A DNA stretch of 64,000 nucleotides from Saprospiraceae bacterium (GTDB lineage: Bacteria; Bacteroidota; Bacteroidia; Chitinophagales; Saprospiraceae), in contig JAHDDE010000002.1 in assembly GCA_020629515.1 (NCBI GenBank), positions 134,010 to 198,009 of the forward strand, read 5' to 3'. Positions 53,643-61,811 of the stretch are shown in pieces. Made by a program: the position numbers and the translations under genes. Below the pieces are notes generated by a model. The model worked only from the letters and a program-made list of their open reading frames with translations. It searched no databases and had not been told where the DNA came from. The first letter of the stretch is position 1; each line of letters opens with the position of its first letter.

Positions 53643-54542
53643 ATGTTACAAAAATTTGACCCTCGCAATAAGGATTTGCAGGTATGGGTGGGTGATCAAT
53701 TGTATCATAGAGATGATGCTAAAGTTTCAGTTTTTGATAGTGTTGTTCAAGGAGGAGACGCTGTTTGGGAAGGGCTCAGAGTGTATCCTGAAGGCGTACT
53801 ACTATTAGATCGCCATCTTAATAGACTTTATGAATCAGCCAAGGCTTTGGCATTCGTAGATATACCTTCTGAGGATATAATAAAGAATGCGATCAGAGAG
53901 ACTTTAACTGCTAATAAAATGGCCAGGGATACTCATATTCGTCTGACATTGACTCGTGGTAGCAAGATTACTTCAGGGATGGATCCTCGTCTAAATCAAT
54001 CTGGAAGTACTTTGATTGTACTAGCCGAATGGAAACCTCCAGTATATAACAATGATCAGGGTATTAAAGTGATCACCTCAACCATAAGAAGAAATAATCC
54101 TTCTTTTTTAGATTCAAAAATTCACCACAACAATCTTTTAAATAACATCCAAGCAAAAATTCAGGCCAATGTGGCTGGGGTTGATGCGGCTCTTATGTTG
54201 GATTATTTTGGATTTGCAGCTGAACTCAATGGCACTAATATTTTTATGGTAAAAAATGGAGAAGTTCATACACCAACTGCAGAAGCATGTTTACATGGCA
54301 TAACAAGAGGAATGATCATACAATTATGTAGAGAGAATAGCATACCTATAGTTGAAAGAAATATCTCCTTGACAGAATTGTATAATGCAGATGAAGTTTT
54401 TTGTTCAGGTACTATGGGCGAATTAACCCCGATTACTCACATTGATGGGCGAAGAATTGAAAACCGAAACGGTTCGAATCGTATGAAAGAGCTAATTAGT
54501 CAATTTGAATCCATCATACCAAAATATTGTATTGCGTTGTAA
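53643..54542 (+). CDS. Class IV PLP aminotransferase
   Basis: PLP enzyme of 299 residues in the branched-chain/D-amino-acid aminotransferase fold. Landmarks: SVFDSVVQGGDAVWEGLRVY near the start, LDRHLNRLYESAKAL, the PLP Lys at residue 159 (DSKIHHNNLLNNI), GFAAELNGTNIFMV, and the late SGTMGELTPI. Substrate type cannot be told by eye. The tight link to the preceding sulfotransferase-fold gene suggests that it is not simply housekeeping IlvE. Confidence 0.88.
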   Translation: MLQKFDPRNKDLQVWVGDQLYHRDDAKVSVFDSVVQGGDAVWEGLRVYPEGVLLLDRHLNRLYESAKALAFVDIPSEDIIKNAIRETLTANKMARDTHIRLTLTRGSKITSGMDPRLNQSGSTLIVLAEWKPPVYNNDQGIKVITSTIRRNNPSFLDSKIHHNNLLNNIQAKIQANVAGVDAALMLDYFGFAAELNGTNIFMVKNGEVHTPTAEACLHGITRGMIIQLCRENSIPIVERNISLTELYNADEVFCSGTMGELTPITHIDGRRIENRNGSNRMKELISQFESIIPKYCIAL

Positions 54543-54676
54543 TCTGTTATTTACCGTTATTGCAATTAGGTAGTAGAGGTTGATTGGTCTATCTTGTACA
54601 TGACTAAATATGGCACAATATTTTCTAATAATAGAGTGTTATTAAGTCGCATAGATTAATAGACCAACACTACTAT

Positions 54677-54901
54677 ATGAAGCATTGCTACATTTCAAAC
54701 CAAATTATTCAATTCTTATACGGTGAGCTTTCTGCTCTCGAACATCTCGAGGTAGAATATGCTATACACCACCAAGCAGAATGGCGTAGAAAATATCTCA
54801 AATTGAGTAAAGCGCACAACATGCTAGGTAAGTTTGCCTATCAGCCTAAAAGAAGAATTCTAAAATCTATACTCAAATATAGCAGAACTGCTACTGCATA
54901 G
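54677..54901 (+). CDS. Small basic protein, 74 aa, unknown
   Basis: Helical protein with an N-terminal QIIQFLYGELSALEHLEVEYAI stretch that resembles the helix of small anti-sigma domains but without the zinc ligands, and a Lys/Arg-rich C-terminal half (KRRILKSILKYSRTATA). No signal peptide. It stands alone 113 bases before recA, with no clear promoter. I do not recognise a family; a DNA- or RNA-binding role is possible from the charge. Confidence 0.55.
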   Translation: MKHCYISNQIIQFLYGELSALEHLEVEYAIHHQAEWRRKYLKLSKAHNMLGKFAYQPKRRILKSILKYSRTATA

Positions 54902-54935
54902 AAATTAGCAATTTTTCTATATATGATCTAAACCA

Positions 54936-54969
54936 TTGTAGGTAATATGATGAGTATGCATTACATTTG
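54936..54969 (+). promoter_or_regulatory. Promoter of recA
   Basis: A -33 TTG at 54936-54938 and an exact -7 element TACATTTG at 54962-54969 are separated by 23 bases, within the 17-23 range for Bacteroidota. The ATG of recA lies 45 bases downstream. No LexA-type dyad is obvious. Confidence 0.55.
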
Positions 54970-55014
54970 CTATTCATCACTATTTTCTATTCAAAAGGTT
55001 TAATACCATCATAT

Positions 55015-56052
55015 ATGTCAGCAGAAAAAGAAGCTAAACTCAAAGCTCTAAAACTTACTTTAGACAAATTAGATAAAACATACGGGAAAGGAACCATAAT
55101 GAAGCTTGGAGACAAGCAGGTGGTAGAAGTGGATGCCATCCCTACTGGTTCACTAACACTTGATATAGCATTGGGTATAGGAGGCTTCCCCAGAGGGAGA
55201 ATAGTTGAGATTTACGGTCCTGAATCTTCTGGTAAAACAACTTTGGCGATTCATGCCATAGCTGAAGCACAAAAAAAAGGGGGAATTGCAGCATTTATAG
55301 ATGCAGAGCATGCTTTTGATAAAACTTATGCAGAAGCTCTTGGTGTTGATACTGAAAACTTATTGATATCACAACCTGATAACGGAGAGCAAGCATTAGA
55401 AATCACTGAAAACCTTATTAGATCTGGTGCTATCGATATACTGGTGGTAGATTCTGTTGCTGCGTTAACGCCACGTAGTGAGATTGAAGGAGAAATGGGT
55501 GACTCAAAGATGGGACTGCAAGCACGCCTTATGTCGCAAGCGTTGAGAAAATTGACTGCTACCATCGGTAGAACAGGTTGCTGCTGTATTTTCATCAATC
55601 AGTTGAGAGAAAAAATTGGGGTTATGTTTGGTAACCCAGAGACTACAACTGGTGGAAATGCCTTGAAGTTTTATGCATCTATCAGATTGGATATACGTAA
55701 GTCGGGTACTTCTATTAAGGATAAAGAGGGGAATGTGGTAGGTAATCCTATCAAGGTAAAAGTTGTGAAGAACAAGTTGGCGCCTCCATTTAGGATTGCT
55801 TTATTCGAAATAACTTTTGGAAAGGGTGTGTCTAAGTTGGGAGAAATTATAGATCTCGGAGTCGATTTGGATCTCATAGGTAAAAGCGGATCATGGTATA
55901 GTTATAATGATACTAAAATCGCACAGGGAAAAGAATCCGCAAAGCAGTTTTTGGGAGACAATCCAGAGGTGGCAGAAGAAATCACTGAAAAGATTTTAGA
56001 CCATTATATGCCGGATAGGAAAGGGGCAAAAAAAGATGAAGTAGAAGCTTAA
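55015..56052 (+). CDS. recA: Recombinase RecA
   Basis: Central strand-exchange protein. Walker [10 protein letters not shown], the DAEHAFD loop, [20 protein letters not shown] and the DNA-binding loop [20 protein letters not shown] are all present. ATG 55015 ([18 protein letters not shown]) gives 345 residues, the usual length; a longer frame from 54967 reads through the promoter and is rejected. No intein. pdeM follows after 2 bases and a sigma factor gene after that. Confidence 0.98.
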   Translation: MSAEKEAKLKALKLTLDKLDKTYGKGTIMKLGDKQVVEVDAIPTGSLTLDIALGIGGFPRGRIVEIYGPESSGKTTLAIHAIAEAQKKGGIAAFIDAEHAFDKTYAEALGVDTENLLISQPDNGEQALEITENLIRSGAIDILVVDSVAALTPRSEIEGEMGDSKMGLQARLMSQALRKLTATIGRTGCCCIFINQLREKIGVMFGNPETTTGGNALKFYASIRLDIRKSGTSIKDKEGNVVGNPIKVKVVKNKLAPPFRIALFEITFGKGVSKLGEIIDLGVDLDLIGKSGSWYSYNDTKIAQGKESAKQFLGDNPEVAEEITEKILDHYMPDRKGAKKDEVEA

Positions 56053-56054
56053 GA

Positions 56055-56705
56055 TTGAAAGCTAATCACGTGGAGATAACCCTCCATGGAGAGCAATTGC
56101 ACTTGCTCCCAGAAAAAGCAATTTATTGGCCTAAGGAGCAAGCCCTCATTTTATCAGATTTACATTTGGGCAAAGTGGATCACTTTAGGAAGGCAGGTAT
56201 CGCCGTACCAGAGAAGGCGGGATTGGCTAATTATGTACTTCTCCAAGAATTGATTAACTTATATGTTCCCCGATCGATGTATATTTTAGGAGATTTATTT
56301 CATAGTGAATACAATATAGACTGGGAAAGACTAAATGAATTCATTGATAGTTTTCCAGAGGTTGACTTTATCCTTATCAAAGGAAATCATGATATTCTAC
56401 ATAGCTCGCAATATGAACGCACTCAACTGGTTATCTACCAAGATCACCATACACTTGGTCCTTTTTACTTGAGTCATCATCCAGAAGAAAAAAACGGATT
56501 CTATAACCTTTGTGGACATATCCATCCGTGCATAAAATTGAGGGGTAAAGGGAGACAATATTTGAGATTGCCATGTTTTTATTTTGGAGAGCACGGAGGT
56601 ATCCTTCCTGCTATTGGAAGTTTTACTGGTCATCATCCGATAAAAAAAGGCCCTAAAGATGATGTTTATGCTATTGCAGACGGTCAAATCGTGAAAATTG
56701 CTTAA
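56055..56705 (+). CDS. pdeM: Metallophosphoesterase PdeM (ligase-associated DNA damage response endonuclease)
   Basis: Calcineurin-fold enzyme of 216 residues with the metal motifs SDLHLGK, GDLFHSE, KGNHD, SHHP and GHIHP. The HFRKAGIAVPEKAG stretch marks the PdeM branch, usually found next to a DNA ligase and a Lhr-type helicase in damage-response clusters. Here those partners are absent and it sits 2 bases after recA, which still places it in repair. The start is TTG at 56055. Confidence 0.87.
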   Translation: MKANHVEITLHGEQLHLLPEKAIYWPKEQALILSDLHLGKVDHFRKAGIAVPEKAGLANYVLLQELINLYVPRSMYILGDLFHSEYNIDWERLNEFIDSFPEVDFILIKGNHDILHSSQYERTQLVIYQDHHTLGPFYLSHHPEEKNGFYNLCGHIHPCIKLRGKGRQYLRLPCFYFGEHGGILPAIGSFTGHHPIKKGPKDDVYAIADGQIVKIA

Positions 56706-56717
56706 GAAAGCATAAGT

Positions 56718-57332
56718 TTGCTGCAAAATTTGCACTTGGCAACTAAGGATAAAAAACACTACCAAACTTTTGAACAAGAGTTTTTGCCTCATATTGATGC
56801 ATTAAAGACCTTTGCCTTCCATTTATCATATAATGAAAGTGACGCAAACGATCTTGTCCAAGAGACCTATATGAAAGCCTTTCGCTTCATTGATAAGTAT
56901 GATACTGGAACTAATGCAAAAGCTTGGTTGTTTAAGATACTGAAGAACGCTTATATCAACGAGTATCGTAAGAAAAGTAAGCGTCCTACTCAAGTAGACT
57001 TTGAGGATATCGTAAATTATCATGATACTGATAATGATGTGCTCCCTGGATACATGGATCTGAGAGAAGAGATTTTTGATAATATGATGGGTGATGAAGT
57101 CACTATTGCTATCAATTCACTTCCTATAGATTTTAGAACTGTTTTGTTATTATGTGATGTAGAAGGATTTACCTATGAGGAGATCTCTAAGATTATTGAT
57201 GTCCCGATAGGTACGGTGAGATCAAGGTTGTTTAGAGCAAGAAATATGCTCAAAGACAAACTAAAGAATTATGCTGAGAAGAGAGGATATAAGGATATGA
57301 GGGGAAATAAAAAAGGAAAAGAGGAAGAATAG
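56718..57332 (+). CDS. ECF RNA polymerase sigma factor in the recA transcript
   Basis: Sigma factor of 204 residues: region 2 in DANDLVQETYMKAFRFIDKY and AKAWLFKILKNAYINEYRKKSK, region 4 in FTYEEISKIIDVPIGTVRSRLFRAR, with the region 4 helix very close to the SigR/RpoE-like ECF group. It begins at TTG 56718, 12 bases after pdeM; no ATG is available before region 2. The spacing puts it in the recA-pdeM transcript. A small anti-sigma-like gene follows under its own promoter. Confidence 0.9.
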   Translation: MLQNLHLATKDKKHYQTFEQEFLPHIDALKTFAFHLSYNESDANDLVQETYMKAFRFIDKYDTGTNAKAWLFKILKNAYINEYRKKSKRPTQVDFEDIVNYHDTDNDVLPGYMDLREEIFDNMMGDEVTIAINSLPIDFRTVLLLCDVEGFTYEEISKIIDVPIGTVRSRLFRARNMLKDKLKNYAEKRGYKDMRGNKKGKEEE

Positions 57333-57352
57333 AGGGGACGACAATAATTCAC

Positions 57353-57383
57353 TTGATATGTACATCAAACTTTATTAGATTTG
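57353..57383 (+). promoter_or_regulatory. Promoter of the small anti-sigma-like gene
   Basis: TTG at 57353-57355, a 20-base spacer and an exact -7 element TAGATTTG at 57376-57383, 34 bases before the ATG at 57418. ACTTTATTAGA occurs at 57369-57379, overlapping the -7 element, and again at 57389-57399. Confidence 0.6.
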
Positions 57384-57417
57384 AAAAGACTTTATTAGAG
57401 ATTGTAATTTCGAAAAA

Positions 57418-57648
57418 ATGGCACACGAAAACCTACTGAACTTCTTTTCTCAACAAGTAAACCTTTATTTGGATAATCGTCTCACTGAAGAAAGCAGTAA
57501 GCACCTAATGGACGCTGTGAGTTGTGATGATGAGTGTAGCCAACTCTTTAATAAAGAAAAGACCTTTAGAGATTTCGTGAGAAATAATGTTAAAAGGCCT
57601 TGCGCGTCCAATGAGCTGATCAATTCTATAAAAAATAAGCTCGGTTAG
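57418..57648 (+). CDS. Small anti-sigma-like protein with incomplete zinc motif
   Basis: Protein of 76 residues following an ECF sigma gene. The helix VNLYLDNRLTEESSKHLMDAV and the segment CDDECSQLFNKEKTFRDFVRNNVKRPC resemble RsrA-type zinc anti-sigma factors. Of the usual HxxxCxxC ligands the pattern here is Cys36-x3-Cys40 followed by Leu at the third place, with His29 and Cys62 as other candidates. It may bind zinc in another way, sense thiol oxidation, or not bind metal. Its role is inferred from gene order and weak resemblance. Confidence 0.65.
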   Translation: MAHENLLNFFSQQVNLYLDNRLTEESSKHLMDAVSCDDECSQLFNKEKTFRDFVRNNVKRPCASNELINSIKNKLG

Positions 57649-57703
57649 CTCCTCTCGATATACGGTATTCATTATATCATTTCATTGATCTTAGTAAGTT
57701 ATC

Positions 57704-58774
57704 ATGCTAGATAAGTTAGAGTCTATCCATTCTCGTTATTTGGATATAGAAGAAAAATTGGCTGACCCATCGATAGTGTCAGATATGAAAGCGTATTCAA
57801 AATTGAATAAGGAATACAAATCCCTCAAAGAGTTAGAAGATTACTATCAGGAGTATAAGTCAGTCCATGATAATATCATTGGATCAAAGGAGATGCTACA
57901 AGATGATGATGCAGAGATGAGAGAGATGGCTCAGATGGAGTTAGAGACTTTGGAGGCACGTAAAGAAGTATTAGAAGAGGAAATAAAAATATTATTGATT
58001 CCAAAAGATCCTGATGATGACAAGGATGTCATATTTGAGATAAGATCAGGTACAGGTGGCGATGAGGCCAGCATATTCGCTGGAGACTTGTACAGGATGT
58101 ATAGTAAGTATTTCGAATCTCAAGGATGGAAAGTTGAAACTCTTTCAGTCAATGAAGGTACAGTTGGAGGTTTTAACAAATTAGTATTAGAGGTCACTGG
58201 TACCAACGTTTTTGGGCAATTAAAGTTTGAATCAGGGGCGCATCGAGTACAGCGTGTGCCAAAGACCGAATCACAAGGAAGAGTACATACCTCGGCAGCT
58301 ACAGTGGCTGTGATACCTAAATTTGAAGTAGAAGATATTGACATCAAAAAGGATGATCTTCGAACCGATACATTTAGAGCAAGTGGAGCAGGGGGACAAC
58401 ATGTTAACAAGACTGAATCAGGCGTTCGGTTTACTCATATACCTACAGGGATAGTCTCAGAATCAACAGACTCAAGATCTCAACATAAGAATAGAGAAAT
58501 CGCTCTCACAAGACTATATATCAAGATTCGCGAAGCTCAAGAGCAGAAAGTATATTCTGAACAGAAAGCACAAAGAAAATCTCTGGTAGGAAGTGGAGAT
58601 AGATCTGATAAGATTAGAACTTATAATTATCCTCAAAATCGTGTGACTGACCATCGTATTAACTTAACGCTATATAGTTTGGATAAGATCATCGAGGGGG
58701 ACATCGCTCCAGTGATAGAAGCTCTACAAGTATATGAGAATGCCGAAAAAATGAAATCAGGAGAAACAGTATAA
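57704..58774 (+). CDS. prfA: Peptide chain release factor 1
   Basis: Class I release factor that reads UAA and UAG. The GGQ motif is in GAGGQHVNKTESGVR, and the RF1 anticodon-like PxT is in RVQRVPKTESQGRVH. Length 356 is standard; no programmed frameshift as in prfB. prmC, its common neighbour, is not adjacent. It converges on lgt with a 3-base gap. Confidence 0.97.
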   Translation: MLDKLESIHSRYLDIEEKLADPSIVSDMKAYSKLNKEYKSLKELEDYYQEYKSVHDNIIGSKEMLQDDDAEMREMAQMELETLEARKEVLEEEIKILLIPKDPDDDKDVIFEIRSGTGGDEASIFAGDLYRMYSKYFESQGWKVETLSVNEGTVGGFNKLVLEVTGTNVFGQLKFESGAHRVQRVPKTESQGRVHTSAATVAVIPKFEVEDIDIKKDDLRTDTFRASGAGGQHVNKTESGVRFTHIPTGIVSESTDSRSQHKNREIALTRLYIKIREAQEQKVYSEQKAQRKSLVGSGDRSDKIRTYNYPQNRVTDHRINLTLYSLDKIIEGDIAPVIEALQVYENAEKMKSGETV

Positions 58775-58777
58775 TTG

Positions 58778-59932
58778 CTACTGGGGTTTACGCTTTTTGA
58801 AGTACCAAATCCCTACACAACCTAAAACAAATAATGCCATAGAAATCAGTTGAGCTTGAGATAACTGTGTGCCTAAAAAGTCATACCGAGGATTAACTCT
58901 TATATGCTCTACCAAAAATCTGGCAAAGCTCATAAGAACTAAATATAGACTGAACATAACTCCAGGCGTTTTAATCTTGAGCCTATTAAACCATAGAATA
59001 AAAAATATAATGATACTTGATAGAACTTCATATAGTGGAGTAGGAAAAACCTTTGGCGAAAGCTTGCGACAGTACTTATCCTCACATCCTTCTATGGCTA
59101 TACCATCATTGAGCACGTTGTGAGGATAGTCATATGCCCAAGCCCAATCAGGGAAAACAAACCATCCAGGTTTTGCTAATTCATTCACGATACCCCAATC
59201 GCCATCTCCTGATACCTGACAACCTATTCTTCCTATGCCATATCCTAAAATAAGCGCTGGAGCGATTGCATCTGCTACATGTATAGGAGGAATTCCATTT
59301 TTGTTCACATACCAAGCTATAGCTACAGTAGCGAGTATGAACCCTCCGTAAATAGTTAAACCGCTACCAGAGAATAGCTGACCTATCGGATCTGCCATAA
59401 AAGAATCCAGATTTTCTAAAATCGAAAAGAGACGAGCTCCCAAAATTCCGAATATGGCGGCTAAAACTATGATATCTCCAACTCGCTCATATGGATGTAT
59501 AGTTCGAGACACCTGTTTTGGGGTATCCAGTTTTTTCTTTAGGCCATCCCAATAGTAGTATCCACCAAAAATTAGTAGACCTAATAATCCTAATCCAAGA
59601 TGACCACGACCTGAAAAAACAAACCCCGCAGCATCTTCCTTAAATTCTGCAAAATTCATTATGACTTCTGGTACTTTATATCCGACAATAAATCCAAATA
59701 TGCCATTGGTGATCATTTCTTTGATATCAGGCCCCTTGCCTAACCACTCTTTTTGTGTAATAGCAGTAATGGTACCTTCAGATTCTTTTCTTTTGAGTTC
59801 TCTGTATAATATATACCCTAATGCGAAAAACCCACAACCCATAAGCAATCCAAACATCTGAATAACCGAAAGCCCGTTGTCTCTGGCAGTACCAAATAGA
59901 TCGTGAAGTAAGTAGGACAGATTAGGATACAT
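58778..59932 (-). CDS. lgt: Prolipoprotein diacylglyceryl transferase
   Basis: Inner-membrane enzyme that adds diacylglycerol to lipobox Cys, the first step for the many lipoproteins in this window. Seven or eight helices; the signature GLTIYGGFI and GYGIGRIGCQVSGDGDWG (phosphatidylglycerol-binding loop) are clear, and the late PTPLYEV and RFLVEHIRVNPRY are diagnostic. At 384 residues it is longer than the E. coli protein because of an extra N-terminal helix pair and a loop near residue 240-270 with Cys residues. Confidence 0.95.
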   Translation of the reverse strand: MYPNLSYLLHDLFGTARDNGLSVIQMFGLLMGCGFFALGYILYRELKRKESEGTITAITQKEWLGKGPDIKEMITNGIFGFIVGYKVPEVIMNFAEFKEDAAGFVFSGRGHLGLGLLGLLIFGGYYYWDGLKKKLDTPKQVSRTIHPYERVGDIIVLAAIFGILGARLFSILENLDSFMADPIGQLFSGSGLTIYGGFILATVAIAWYVNKNGIPPIHVADAIAPALILGYGIGRIGCQVSGDGDWGIVNELAKPGWFVFPDWAWAYDYPHNVLNDGIAIEGCEDKYCRKLSPKVFPTPLYEVLSSIIIFFILWFNRLKIKTPGVMFSLYLVLMSFARFLVEHIRVNPRYDFLGTQLSQAQLISMALFVLGCVGIWYFKKRKPQ

Positions 59933-59980
59933 AATTATAGTTAATATTCTTGGTCGTAAAATTACGGATTATATATAGGA

Positions 59981-61306
59981 CTACATCGCCCAGACTAATT
60001 GATCACCCGTGATTTCTGAAAGGGTTACTTTGGAGAGCGTATTAATGGCCTCCTGCGAATACGGCATTTGTATCTTTATATAATTATCAGTAAATCCAGT
60101 CATCATACCTTTTTGCTTAGCATGTTCAAAGAGTACCTTTCTATTAGTACCAATGTGATTTTGATAAAATTGAAGCTTTTTCTTAGTAGATAGATTTCTC
60201 AAGGATTCATTTCTCTGTCTACGTATATTGATAGGGATAACTCCTTCCATCTCTGCAGCAGGAGTATTGGCCCGCTCTGAGTAGGTGAATACATGAAGAT
60301 AGTTCACATCAAGATCAGCTAAAAAGTCAAAGGTTTCCTTAAAGTCTTGATCTGTTTCTCCAGGAAAACCTACTATCACATCTACTCCGATACATGCATG
60401 AGGCATAGAAGATCTGATCCAATTGACTCGATCAGCATAAAGTTCACGTTTGTACCTCCTGCGCATGAGTTTGAGGATTTTGTTTGATCCTGACTGTAGA
60501 GGGACATGGAAGTGTGGCATGAACCGCTTGGATTTGGAGACGAATTCGATGATTTCTTCTGTCAGTAGATTAGGTTCTATTGATGAGATTCGAAATCGAT
60601 CTATTCCATCTACTTTGTCTAATTCTTTTATTAAATCAATGAATAGCGCTTCTTTTTTGGGTTTACTGCCTTCAATTACTTCTGTTCCATTTCCAAAATC
60701 TCCCAAATTAACTCCAGTAAGCACAATCTCTTTAATACCTAATTCAGCGATTTTTTGAGCATTTGCTATCACATTTGATACCGTATCACTGCGACTTTTT
60801 CCTCGAGCCTGCGGTATAGTACAAAACGAACATTTGTAATTACAGCCGTCTTGGACTTTTAGAAATGATCGTGTACGATCACCATAAGAAAAAGCCTCTT
60901 CAAAAGTATTCGCTTGCTCTACATGTCCTGCTCGTACCATACCCTTATCGGGATTTTGTGAGAGGGTATCTACATAGTGAAGGATATTAAATTTTTCTGC
61001 AGCACCTAATACCAAGTCTACACCAGGGATAGACGCTATTTCTTCTGGTTTGAGCTGCGCATAGCAGCCTATCACGACCACTTTAGCATCAGGAGATTGT
61101 CTTAATACCTTTCTTACCGCAGAGCGACATTTACGATCTGCAAATTCTGTGACTGAGCAGGTATTCAGGACATATATATCCGCTACTTCATTAAACTGTA
61201 CCGTCGCAAAACCATGATCCTCAAATTGCCTTCTAATAGAAGAGGTCTCGGAGAAATTGAGTTTGCACCCTAAAGTGTGAAATGCTACTGACTGTGGTGT
61301 GGACAT
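59981..61306 (-). CDS. mtaB: tRNA (N6-threonylcarbamoyladenosine37-C2)-methylthiotransferase
   Basis: Radical SAM enzyme that adds a methylthio group to t6A37 of ANN-reading tRNAs. The N-terminal UPF0004 domain has AFHTLGCKLNF and NTCSVTEFADRKCR, the radical SAM cluster is CNYKCSFCTIP (Cx3Cx2C), and a short TRAM-like domain ends the protein. KLNFSE distinguishes it from MiaB and RimO. The ATG at 61306 gives 441 residues and lies 19 bases after a good promoter, which excludes an upstream ATG at 61327. Confidence 0.93.
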   Translation of the reverse strand: MSTPQSVAFHTLGCKLNFSETSSIRRQFEDHGFATVQFNEVADIYVLNTCSVTEFADRKCRSAVRKVLRQSPDAKVVVIGCYAQLKPEEIASIPGVDLVLGAAEKFNILHYVDTLSQNPDKGMVRAGHVEQANTFEEAFSYGDRTRSFLKVQDGCNYKCSFCTIPQARGKSRSDTVSNVIANAQKIAELGIKEIVLTGVNLGDFGNGTEVIEGSKPKKEALFIDLIKELDKVDGIDRFRISSIEPNLLTEEIIEFVSKSKRFMPHFHVPLQSGSNKILKLMRRRYKRELYADRVNWIRSSMPHACIGVDVIVGFPGETDQDFKETFDFLADLDVNYLHVFTYSERANTPAAEMEGVIPINIRRQRNESLRNLSTKKKLQFYQNHIGTNRKVLFEHAKQKGMMTGFTDNYIKIQMPYSQEAINTLSKVTLSEITGDQLVWAM

Positions 61307-61324
61307 AATCTGTAATAAACGCTG

Positions 61325-61355
61325 CAAACTTAGCAGTATTAAAGACCATTTACAA
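61325..61355 (-). promoter_or_regulatory. Promoter of mtaB
   Basis: On the minus strand a TTG (plus 61353-61355), a 20-base spacer and an exact -7 element TAAGTTTG (plus 61325-61332), 18 bases before the ATG at 61306. One of the best promoter matches in the window. Confidence 0.6.
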
Positions 61356-61811
61356 TAGGAGTTGCGGATCTGTCATATTGAGCCACATCATACCTCAGTG
61401 TGTCTTTTCATTTTTCCTTGATGAAAAACGAAACAAAAAATCAAGCTAATATAAGGCTTCCCCTTACTACGGAAAACAGAAGCAAAATTTCAAGACAAAA
61501 CAATGTTAAATGAGGAAAAATATGGGGGGGGGGATTTTGATTTCAACTATATAGTGCTTATCATTACTTAGATTAATTCAAAGGCGTCAAATAAATTAAT
61601 CTTAACAAGTCGGGAAAATAAAAGGCAAAAAAAGAGAGCCAACAAGAACAGTTGTACTGTACTGTGACCCTCCATATCTATCGCTTAAAATAGAGTGTCA
61701 CAAATATATAGGTTACTTCTTTTATCTGCTGATGATTTTACTCGAGGGAGGCAAATCCGAAACTCCCTGATCAAGAAGTAGGGAAATTGTTAAAACCTAT
61801 AATTTTTAAAA
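61356..61811. other. Gene-free stretch with palindromic motif and G10 tract
   Basis: About 455 bases without a convincing gene. At 61411-61445 TTTTTC/GAAAAA and CTTGAT/ATCAAG repeats interlock, a pattern I associate with dispersed intergenic repeats of Bacteroidota. Ten G in a row stand at 61524-61533 in otherwise AT-rich sequence. An AGGGAG/CTCCCT hairpin (61745-61750 with 61763-61768) lies 44 bases before the next gene. No promoter match was found by eye. Confidence 0.5.

Noticed and set aside
54475-54485. GGTTCGAATC-like T-arm of a second tRNA
   Set aside because: It is inside the aminotransferase gene and no acceptor, D or anticodon stem can be placed around it.
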